Shown here: positions 14,732 through 21,236 of the stretch, in pieces
Layout of the letters: each line of letters starts with the position of its first letter
Position numbering within the stretch: position 1 is the stretch's first letter
Virus record (IMG/VR): IMGVR_UViG_3300022929_003229
Location: 1-27,186 of that record
Length of the DNA stretch: 27,186 bases
Strand: one strand, 5' to 3'
From: a virus
Program-made: the position numbers and the translations under genes
Notes under the pieces: model-generated
What the model was told of the DNA's origin: nothing
What the model saw: only the letters and a program-made list of their open reading frames with translations
Databases searched by the model: none

Positions 14732-14968
14732 ATGTATTCTTTAATTATATTATTGTTAAAGAGTATCATAGGATCCTCTTTTTACAAGTGGTTTCAAACT
14801 ACAACTTTCGGTATCTGGTTTCAAGACAAATTAGATTCTTTTATGGAGTATTTGTCACATAAATACGATATAGAACTAGCAAAAAAACAATCTAAATTTG
14901 AAGCTGATTATCCTTTGATTATGAAAAGGATAGAAGAACTAGAGAAGAAAGTAAATGAAAAGTCTTAA
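14732..14968 (+). CDS. Single-pass membrane protein with coiled-coil tail, 78 residues
   Basis: The N-terminal helix MYSLIILLLKSIIGSSFYKW (residues 1-20) is hydrophobic; the second half is charged, ending in a short coiled-coil-like stretch (IMKRIEELEKKVNEK). It starts one base after the lipase stop and overlaps the RimK-like gene by 14 bases. It could anchor or assist the lipase at the membrane; that is inference from position only. Confidence 0.6.
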   Translation: MYSLIILLLKSIIGSSFYKWFQTTTFGIWFQDKLDSFMEYLSHKYDIELAKKQSKFEADYPLIMKRIEELEKKVNEKS

Positions 14969-16013
14969 AGAATTCGTACAATTATCAGAAGATATCAAAC
15001 CTTATAATATTCTTGTTATAAGTCATTCTGGTGCTCAAGTCAGAGACACAGCAAGAGAAACACCTTCAACACCAATAATCGATAAGACAGCAAAACAACT
15101 AGGACTGAATGTTGTACATGCTGATTTTGTTGGTATGCACATGAATCCAATAGAAAATGGACACGAAATTCATTCTTTACCATTAGATGATGAATTACAA
15201 GTTATATTACCAGATCATAAAGGTGAATACAAATATCAAAAACCAATAAAAATAAATCAGTCTGATTGGATTATCATGCCGAGAGGATTAGGTACATTAG
15301 GTTTTACAGGTAGTAGACATTGGTATGATATGATGAGTTATCTTGAAAAAGAAGGTTATTTTGTTTTGAATTCAATAGATTGTTATGACTTATGTAATAG
15401 TAAATATATGAGTTACTTAAAATGTCTACAATACGATATTAGAACCCCTAAAACAGAACCTATTGTACATTCAGAAACAGTAGAAGATGTATTTAAAAGA
15501 TTGAATACTAATTTTCCTGTAGTATTGAAATCATCTTCTGGATCACAAACTGGTGTCGGTGTAGTTGTTGTAGAGAGTATGAGATCACTAAAAGCATTAG
15601 TACAAATGACTTTATTATATAATAAGTACTTATCTTTACTACTTCAAGAATATATTAAAATAGATTATGATATAAGAGTTATTGTTAATGAAGGTGAAGT
15701 TGTTGGTGCTATGAAAAGAAATGTTATGAGTGATGATATTCGAAGTAATGTTTCTATGGGTGCTACAGCTGAATCAATAGAATTAACAGAACTAGAAAGA
15801 ACAGAATCGATTAGAATAGCAGAAGAATTTGGTGGTAGACTAGTCGGTGTTGATCTTCTACCCTCAAAAGATAGAGAGAAAGAACTACCTTATTGTTTAG
15901 AAGTCAACGCAAACCCTGGTTTAAATGGTATAGAAGAAGTAGCTGATAAACCAACAAAAAGAATACTAGAAAAGTATAAAGATCGGTCAATTTGGCCGGT
16001 ATTAACACCTTAA
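14955..16013 (+). CDS. rimK: RimK-like ATP-grasp ligase
   Basis: 352 residues. The C-terminal ATP-grasp fold matches RimK closely: the glycine-rich ATP loop SSSGSQTGVGVV (193-204), QEYIKIDYDIRVIV (231-244), GAMKR (251-255), DIRSNVSMG (261-269), GVDLL (298-302), and the metal-binding EVNANPGLNGIE (316-327). RimK adds glutamates to the C-terminus of ribosomal protein S6. The N-terminal about 140 residues are longer than in RimK. A phage copy might modify host ribosomes or another acceptor; the phage-type start MKSLKEFVQLSE suggests it is long adapted to phage life. Last gene before a late promoter. Confidence 0.85.
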   Translation: MKSLKEFVQLSEDIKPYNILVISHSGAQVRDTARETPSTPIIDKTAKQLGLNVVHADFVGMHMNPIENGHEIHSLPLDDELQVILPDHKGEYKYQKPIKINQSDWIIMPRGLGTLGFTGSRHWYDMMSYLEKEGYFVLNSIDCYDLCNSKYMSYLKCLQYDIRTPKTEPIVHSETVEDVFKRLNTNFPVVLKSSSGSQTGVGVVVVESMRSLKALVQMTLLYNKYLSLLLQEYIKIDYDIRVIVNEGEVVGAMKRNVMSDDIRSNVSMGATAESIELTELERTESIRIAEEFGGRLVGVDLLPSKDREKELPYCLEVNANPGLNGIEEVADKPTKRILEKYKDRSIWPVLTP

Positions 16014-16017
16014 CTCT

Positions 16018-16025
16018 TATAAATA
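16018..16025 (+). promoter_or_regulatory. T4-type late promoter box TATAAATA
   Basis: An exact TATAAATA lies five bases after the rimK-like stop and 30 bases before the next ATG. In T4 this box is read by RNA polymerase carrying the late sigma factor gp55, with gp45 as activator. It should give a transcript starting near 16032 covering the small membrane protein and the Fe-S carrier. Confidence 0.75.
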
Positions 16026-16054
16026 TATAAGACTAACTATAACAGGGAGTAAAT

Positions 16055-16219
16055 ATGATAGATTTCGTAAAGGCTAGATTAGCCGAAAGAACATCATGGG
16101 ACGGAGCAACTATAGTAGGTATGTCATTACTAGTTCTCCTCGCAGCACCAGTTGTCAAATTATTGGCATGGCCTGCTTTAGTTTATGGTCTGTGGACTAT
16201 CTATAAAGAAGAAAAGTGA
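16055..16219 (+). CDS. Small membrane protein, 54 residues
   Basis: ATG 16055 with a GGGAG ribosome site at 16045-16049. After a charged start (MIDFVKARLAERTSWDG), residues 19-50 form one or two hydrophobic helices (TIVGMSLLVLLAAPVVKLLA, then WPALVYGLWTIY) and the end is KEEK. Similar small proteins are familiar from T4-like marine phages, but I know no function. Coupled by GTGA to the Fe-S carrier gene. Confidence 0.7.
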   Translation: MIDFVKARLAERTSWDGATIVGMSLLVLLAAPVVKLLAWPALVYGLWTIYKEEK

Positions 16220-16548
16220 GTGCGTGTATAGTCGAATTGACAGACGAAGCTCTGATTAAACTTCAAGAGAAAACTCAAGAAAACGATAATAGAAATATCA
16301 GAATCGGAGTTAAAGGTAGTGGTTGTAATGGTTACGCTTACATCTTTGATTTCTGTAAAGGAAAAGAAGATGATCTAGATTTAGAAGTCAATTATGGTGA
16401 CTTTAGTATCTGGATTAACCAAGCATCAGTAGATTATCTACATGGTATGCAACTAGACTATCAATATCATGGAATCAACGAAGGATTCACCTTTGTAAAC
16501 CCAAACGCAGCAGCTTATTGTGGTTGCGGTGAGTCTTTTTCAATCTAA
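16216..16548 (+). CDS. A-type iron-sulfur carrier (IscA/ErpA/HesB family)
   Basis: 110 residues, starting at GTG 16216 (GTGA overlap). The three cluster-binding cysteines are present: Cys37 in GSGCNGY, and Cys102 and Cys104 in CGCGESF at the C-terminus. The family passes 2Fe-2S or 4Fe-4S clusters to apo-enzymes. In this phage a possible client is the QueE-like radical SAM enzyme, although the gene sits behind a late promoter, which makes a late client more likely. Such hesB-type genes are known in marine phages. Confidence 0.93.
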   Translation: MSACIVELTDEALIKLQEKTQENDNRNIRIGVKGSGCNGYAYIFDFCKGKEDDLDLEVNYGDFSIWINQASVDYLHGMQLDYQYHGINEGFTFVNPNAAAYCGCGESFSI

Positions 16549-16565
16549 ATCCATTAAAAAATAAG

Positions 16566-16596
16566 AAAGGGAGGCAGTCTTTGTCTCCCTTTTTTT
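16566..16596 (+). terminator. Rho-independent terminator after the Fe-S carrier gene
   Basis: AAAGGGAGGCA (16566-16576) pairs with TGTCTCCCTTT (16582-16592), with one G-U pair and a five-base loop. T runs to 16596. It ends the transcript before the curli-like operon; its last T is the first base of the following late promoter. Confidence 0.92.
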
Positions 16597-16603
16597 ATAA
16601 ATA
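16596..16603 (+). promoter_or_regulatory. T4-type late promoter of the curli-like operon
   Basis: An exact TATAAATA directly abutting the terminator T-run and 26 bases before the ATG at 16629. No other terminator is visible until after 23083, so this one box could drive the whole series of eight overlapping genes as a single late message of about 6.5 kb. Confidence 0.8.
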
Positions 16604-16628
16604 CTAGTATTAATGGAGAAACATTAGC

Positions 16629-16943
16629 ATGGATATATTAGGTCTGATCGCAGAGGTCGGAGCACCAATAGCAGGAGCGTTGGTGATGGGATTCTTTATC
16701 TTCTTAGTACTAAAACAGATTTTAGACGGAGTTATAGATGACATCAAAACACTAACAGGTTTCTGTAAAATGTTAGAAGACAGAGCAAGAGTTGGTAGTA
16801 ATGAGTTGATAAAAATTGACTTATTAGTTAGTAGTGCTTTAGAATTGACTCCACCAATAGACAGAGTAGCACGAGCTGAGAACTTTAGAACGAATGAAAA
16901 AGGTCAACCTCAGAATGTGAAACTTGATGTGAGGAGAGATTGA
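16629..16943 (+). CDS. Single-pass membrane protein A, 104 residues
   Basis: First gene after the late promoter, with GGAG at 16615-16618. A short N-terminal helix (MDILGLIAEVGAPI) leads into a transmembrane helix at about residues 13-31 (PIAGALVMGFFIFLVLKQIL), followed by a soluble charged half. It shares its layout with the next gene product (a G-P-I turn, then MGFFIFLVLK versus MGYFIYFVWK), so the two are probably paralogues from a tandem duplication. A holin or a membrane anchor for the fibre system are possible; neither is shown. Confidence 0.7.
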   Translation: MDILGLIAEVGAPIAGALVMGFFIFLVLKQILDGVIDDIKTLTGFCKMLEDRARVGSNELIKIDLLVSSALELTPPIDRVARAENFRTNEKGQPQNVKLDVRRD

Positions 16944-17266
16944 TGGACGGAATGGATGCTTTAGCTCAAGCTATAAGTGATTTTGGATTTCCCATTATAA
17001 TGGCTCTAGGAATGGGATATTTTATATACTTTGTATGGAAATATATTACAGATAAACTAGAACCTGAGATAGAAACAATGCATCTAGCACTTATTAAGTG
17101 TATTGATGCGAATCGTATGTTAGATAACGATATGATTAGATTACAACAAAAAGTGAAAGTTGTACTAGAATATCGTGAAAGACAAATGATTTTAGAGGAT
17201 GCTGAAGAAAAAGAAGCTTTAGCTAAGGTAACTAGTGAAAAACAGGAAAGAAAAAATAAGAAATAA
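16943..17266 (+). CDS. Single-pass membrane protein B, 107 residues, paralogue of A
   Basis: The start is set at ATG 16943 with GAGGAGA at 16931-16937; a TTG at 16940 also opens this frame. The N-terminus (MDGMDALAQAISDFG) is followed by a transmembrane helix at about residues 16-34 (FPIIMALGMGYFIYFVWKYI) and a long helical, highly charged tail that is likely a coiled coil. It resembles gene A upstream in size, topology and helix sequence. The final 32 bases overlap the CsgF-like gene. Confidence 0.7.
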   Translation: MDGMDALAQAISDFGFPIIMALGMGYFIYFVWKYITDKLEPEIETMHLALIKCIDANRMLDNDMIRLQQKVKVVLEYRERQMILEDAEEKEALAKVTSEKQERKNKK

Positions 17267-17795
17267 TTTAGAGTTAGTCGCTTTAATTAGTATATTTGTA
17301 TTTGGTTTAGTAGGTTTAAGCCCTAGTGTACATACAGATGAACTTACTCATAAATTTAAAAATCCTAGCTTTTCAGGTGTAGGTACATCAGCACATTATC
17401 TCACTATTGAGAACCAAGAAAAGTCTAGACGAGATGCTATACAAAAAGATATAGAATCAGCTTTATTAGCAGCTCAGAGAGAAGCTGAAAACACAACAAT
17501 GGCTAAGTTCATAAGGAACTTAGAAAGCCGTATTTACTCACAACTTTCAAAACAATTAGTTGATTCATTATTTAAACAATGTGATTTAACATTAGATCCA
17601 ACCTGTGTAGAATCTGATTTTGGTAGTTTTGCTTTAGAAGGTAATACAATATCATATCTAAAAACAACTTGTGATACAGAAGCAATGACAGGGTGTGTTC
17701 TCGGTGAAGAAGTTATTGTTTTAACTATTGTTGACGAAGACGGAACAGAGACAATTATAACCATACCAATTGGTAATGGTTCATTCGGAGGTTAA
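17235..17795 (+). CDS. csgF: CsgF-like curli assembly protein
   Basis: 186 residues from GTG 17235; no ATG is available nearby. A signal or membrane helix (about residues 13-32) is followed by a mature start DELTHKFKNPSFSGVGTSAHYL. This matches the CsgF pattern F-x-N-P-x-F-G-G at the mature N-terminus, the part which in bacteria plugs into the CsgG pore. The middle holds a helix with LESRIYSQLSKQL (compare the Q-S-x-I-L-x-x-L helix of CsgF), and the end (VIVLTIVDEDGTETIITIPIG) matches its C-terminal strands. It is longer than E. coli CsgF (138), with a four-Cys insertion at about residues 115-153. Directly followed by csgG, as expected. Confidence 0.82.
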   Translation: MKNRKEKIRNNLELVALISIFVFGLVGLSPSVHTDELTHKFKNPSFSGVGTSAHYLTIENQEKSRRDAIQKDIESALLAAQREAENTTMAKFIRNLESRIYSQLSKQLVDSLFKQCDLTLDPTCVESDFGSFALEGNTISYLKTTCDTEAMTGCVLGEEVIVLTIVDEDGTETIITIPIGNGSFGG

Positions 17796-18659
17796 GTGAA
17801 CTTTAGGATAGGGATAGGTGTTGTTAGCCTTCTACTATTAAGTAGTTGTGCATCTATGGTAAGTGTAAAAGGAATACACGATACTAACTGTGCAAGTTTT
17901 GTTGAGTGTGCAGAAGAACCTAAAACTATAGAATTACCAACACACGAAAAACTATTGAATCTACCACCAGCTGTAGAAAAACCTGTTATAGCAGTTTATA
18001 AGTTTTTAGATAAAACAGGTCAAAGAAAACAGAAAGGTGATGCAGCTATGTTTAGTACAGCAGTATCACAAGGTACAGAGACTATGTTAATTGATGCTCT
18101 GAAAACAGCGGGTGATGGTACATGGTTTCGTGTAGTAGAAAGAGTTGGTATAGACCATTTGACTAGAGAGCGTCAAATAGTAAGAACAACAAGAGAAGCG
18201 TATCAAGAGGAGAAAAAATTAGCACCACTCTTATTCGCTGGGATTATTCTTGAAGGTGGTATTATTGGGTACGATACCAATATAGAAACTGGAGGAAGAG
18301 GTGCTAGATATCTTGGCATAGGTGCTCAACAAGCTTACCGTAGAGATATCGTAGTTGTTCACTTGAGAGCAGTAAGTGTTCTTACAGGTGAAATTTTATT
18401 AAATGTACAAACATCAAAGACAATTTTATCGGTCGCTGAAGGATTTGATGTGTTTAGATTCGTTGAGATGGATACTCAGTTAGTAGAAGTTGAAGACGGA
18501 ATGACCGAGAATGAGAGTGTAACCAGAAGTGTAAGATCAGCAATCGAAGCTGCTGTTTACGAATTAATTCTTCAAGGCGATGAAAGAGGTTTTTGGACAA
18601 TTCAATGGCCAGAAGAAACTAATAATAACGAGGAAAAAGAAAATGAAAATGTTAAATAA
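17796..18659 (+). CDS. csgG: CsgG-like outer-membrane curli secretion pore (lipoprotein)
   Basis: 287 residues from GTG 17796, right after the csgF stop. A lipobox LLSSC places the lipidated Cys at residue 18. CsgG matches in order: IAVYKFLDKTGQ (residues 65-76), WFRVVERVGIDHLTRERQIV (about 108-127), LLFAGIILEGGIIGYDTNI, then GIGAQQAYRRDIVVVHLRAV and TGEILLNV. CsgG forms a nine-part outer-membrane channel that exports curli subunits. The length is near the bacterial form (277), with an acidic tail added. A phage version would let infected cells export the curlin-like proteins encoded next to it. Confidence 0.95.
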   Translation: MNFRIGIGVVSLLLLSSCASMVSVKGIHDTNCASFVECAEEPKTIELPTHEKLLNLPPAVEKPVIAVYKFLDKTGQRKQKGDAAMFSTAVSQGTETMLIDALKTAGDGTWFRVVERVGIDHLTRERQIVRTTREAYQEEKKLAPLLFAGIILEGGIIGYDTNIETGGRGARYLGIGAQQAYRRDIVVVHLRAVSVLTGEILLNVQTSKTILSVAEGFDVFRFVEMDTQLVEVEDGMTENESVTRSVRSAIEAAVYELILQGDERGFWTIQWPEETNNNEEKENENVK

Positions 18660-19371
18660 AATTTTAGCATTAGTATTATTTACACCAACTTTATTATTTG
18701 CTGAAGCAACAACTGATAATGCAATCAAACTTGATCAAACAGGTGATACTCTTACATTAACTATTGATCAGATTGGATATGGTAACAAATTATGTGGATC
18801 CATATCAAGCGGACTATGTGGTTCAGCAATGGTAATTACAGGTACAACTAATACAATTAATTTTGATATGATTGGTAACATGAACAAAATTTATGGACCA
18901 ATGATTCTCGATCAATCTACTTATAGTGTCAATATGACAGGTAGTAGTAATGATTGGGATCAGACTATTGGTGCATCAGGTTCAGCTGACTCATCTAACT
19001 TATTAGCAAATTGGACAGGTAGTTCAAACACTATGGACTTAGATTGGGGAGCAGCTCAATCTTCTGAAAGACTAGATTTTGATTTAGATGTTACAGGTAG
19101 TTCTAATGTATTTACAACTGTTGTTGAAGTTGACGACGCAACATACGATTTAGATGTTACAGGTAGTTCAAATGATGTTAATACAAGTCAAACTGATGGA
19201 GCTTATCATAAAATTGATTTAGAGTTAATTCAGTCTAATGGTAATATTGATATTGTTCAGAGTTCTGGAACATGCCCTAGTGGTGTAAATTCGTGTCATA
19301 GTGAACTGATTGCAGATTTTGATAGTGAAAATGCTACAATTACAATCAATCAAAAAGATACTGGCGATTAA
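18643..19371 (+). CDS. Curlin-like exported repeat protein 1
   Basis: 242 residues from ATG 18643, with AGGA at 18631-18634; the frame is open further upstream inside csgG but only this start gives a signal peptide (MKMLNKILALVLFTPTLLFA, cut before EA). The mature protein is poor in Lys/Arg and rich in Asn, Ser, Thr, Asp and Gly. It has curlin-like pieces such as TLTIDQIGYGN and ATITINQKD at its ends and four exact TGSSN repeats at residues 99, 125, 151 and 173, spaced 26, 26 and 22. This is a beta-solenoid type pattern. It is the likely CsgG substrate and fibre subunit. It overlaps csgG by 17 bases. Confidence 0.8.
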   Translation: MKMLNKILALVLFTPTLLFAEATTDNAIKLDQTGDTLTLTIDQIGYGNKLCGSISSGLCGSAMVITGTTNTINFDMIGNMNKIYGPMILDQSTYSVNMTGSSNDWDQTIGASGSADSSNLLANWTGSSNTMDLDWGAAQSSERLDFDLDVTGSSNVFTTVVEVDDATYDLDVTGSSNDVNTSQTDGAYHKIDLELIQSNGNIDIVQSSGTCPSGVNSCHSELIADFDSENATITINQKDTGD

Positions 19372-20491
19372 TTTTTGTCTATTTACTACTTTTGTTTATG
19401 CAAATGATATAGGTGATATAACAGAACACAATGGTAGTTCTGGTATAGTAAGAGATACAGGTGAAACTTTATCCGGTGGAATCGGAGAAGACATATACTT
19501 TAAAGATTCTATAGAAACAGCTCAAGGTAGAATGAACATCAAGTTTATTGATGAAACTAACTTGAAGTTGACAGAGCATACCGAAGTAGTAATAGACGAA
19601 TATTATTTTGATCCTGATCCCTCAAAGTCAAAAATGGCTATGAGTTTTGTATCAGGCACAGCTAGATTTACAACAGGTAAGTTGGGTCTAGTACCAAAAG
19701 AAAATATCGTCATTACAACACCAACGGCAACGATTGGTGTTCGAGGCACAAGTTTTACAACTAGTGTAGATGAACTTGGTCGGAGTTTAGTAATACTTCT
19801 ACCTGAAACAGAATGTACAGTTGATGGTGATTGTAGTCCGTCTGGTGAAATAACAGTTACGAATGAAGGTGGTGTAGTTGTTTTGAATGAAGCATTTCAA
19901 GCTACAATGGTGTCTAGTATATCGACACCACCTGTACAACCTGTAGTGTTAGATAATATTATGAATTTAGATGCAATAGATAATATGTTTATTGTATCAC
20001 CACCACAAGAAGTTCAAGATGCTACAGACGAAGCTGCAGAAACTCAAGATGATAGTAGTGACAGTCTTCTAGATTTTAATGATCTTGATATAGATTATTT
20101 AAAAGAAGATTGGGATGATGGTGGTGAAGATTTAGAGTTCTCAGAACTTGATATAGATTTATTAGATGTTGACTTTCTTCAAGATGTTCTTAAACTTTTC
20201 GAAGAAGTAAACATTTTAAAACAGAAACAAAGAGACAAAGGTAAAACAGGATCCACTGAAGGTAACATAGTGGGTACAGCATTGGGATTCGATAAGAATA
20301 CTCAATATAATACAATAATAGATGATTCAACAGGTCAGATATGGTTTTATAGAGAAGTTAACGGAATCATAGATATAAGAGTACCAATTGAATCAGCAGT
20401 AAAAATAGAGAGTGAAAATGAAGGTGTTAAAAATTCAATTATTGTTAATGACGGCGATAGTGTCGTTATTATCATTAAACAGTCTGGCTGA
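19331..20491 (+). CDS. Exported FecR-domain protein
   Basis: 386 residues from ATG 19331; earlier in-frame ATG 19310 would spoil the signal peptide, which reads MLQLQSIKKILAINFCLFTT and ends at FVYA-ND. Residues about 55-155 form a FecR domain with FKDSIETAQGR, MSFVSGTARFTTGK and the signature TPTATIGVRGTSF (130-142). After this comes a very acidic region (about 225-300) and a C-terminal beta stretch. FecR domains bind or sense periplasmic partners; such proteins are often found next to CHASE2 cyclases in bacteria. Its first 41 bases overlap the curlin-1 gene. Confidence 0.85.
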   Translation: MLQLQSIKKILAINFCLFTTFVYANDIGDITEHNGSSGIVRDTGETLSGGIGEDIYFKDSIETAQGRMNIKFIDETNLKLTEHTEVVIDEYYFDPDPSKSKMAMSFVSGTARFTTGKLGLVPKENIVITTPTATIGVRGTSFTTSVDELGRSLVILLPETECTVDGDCSPSGEITVTNEGGVVVLNEAFQATMVSSISTPPVQPVVLDNIMNLDAIDNMFIVSPPQEVQDATDEAAETQDDSSDSLLDFNDLDIDYLKEDWDDGGEDLEFSELDIDLLDVDFLQDVLKLFEEVNILKQKQRDKGKTGSTEGNIVGTALGFDKNTQYNTIIDDSTGQIWFYREVNGIIDIRVPIESAVKIESENEGVKNSIIVNDGDSVVIIIKQSG

Positions 20492-21236
20492 TCCTAATCA
20501 TATTCATTTAGATCAAGTCGCTACAGGTGGTAGTGATAATTTAAATCTAAGTATTGAACAGATTGGACATGATAATTTAATTAGATTTTCTTTTGATCAC
20601 AATAACAACACTATTAATCTTTTACAATTAGGAAATAAAAACTATATTGGTTATACTGATGCATGGGGTTCAGGATATAGTTGGGGTGGTGATTTAGACG
20701 GACTAAGAAATAATATAGATATTCGTCAAAAGTGTTCAACTTCAAATTGTAATGATAACGATTTTCAATTTCATATTTGGGGTGATGACAATACAGTAAA
20801 ATTTGGACAAGGTTATTCATTGAATGATACTTCTAACTGGTCACCAACTTGGGACTATGACGGTAATGAACCAGGTGGAAACTTTGTAAGATTAGATATA
20901 CATGGTGATGATAATAAATTTATTGGAAGTCAAAAGATGGATACAAGTAGTATATCACATTCTATGACTGTAAATATATACGCTGATGATAATGATGTAT
21001 TCGCTAGACAAGCACAGAATGGTGACAAAACATTAACTCTTACAATTAACAATGATGGTAATGATGTATGGATTAATCAAAGAGACAATGGTGCACATAC
21101 GGCAACAATCGAATTGAATGGTGCTTATCCTACAGATTTAGATTTACTACAAAAAGGAAATACATCTCAATCATATTCTTTATCACAAAATTGTCAGACA
21201 GCTAGTGGTTGTTCGATTAGTGTAACTCAACAATGA
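20418..21236 (+). CDS. Curlin-like exported repeat protein 2
   Basis: 272 residues from ATG 20418 (a GTG at 20412 is possible). Signal peptide MKVLKIQLLLMTAIVSLLSL, cut after NSLA. The mature part has curlin-type repeats I-E-Q-I-G-H-D-N (47-54), L-L-Q-L-G-N-K-N (68-75) and repeated GDDN or ADDN turns at residues 122, 163 and 189, each preceded by a short beta strand. It shares low-charge, Asn/Asp-rich composition with curlin 1 but not its TGSSN repeats, so it may be a minor subunit or nucleator. Its first 74 bases overlap the FecR gene and its TGA overlaps the cyclase ATG. Confidence 0.78.
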   Translation: MKVLKIQLLLMTAIVSLLSLNSLADPNHIHLDQVATGGSDNLNLSIEQIGHDNLIRFSFDHNNNTINLLQLGNKNYIGYTDAWGSGYSWGGDLDGLRNNIDIRQKCSTSNCNDNDFQFHIWGDDNTVKFGQGYSLNDTSNWSPTWDYDGNEPGGNFVRLDIHGDDNKFIGSQKMDTSSISHSMTVNIYADDNDVFARQAQNGDKTLTLTINNDGNDVWINQRDNGAHTATIELNGAYPTDLDLLQKGNTSQSYSLSQNCQTASGCSISVTQQ

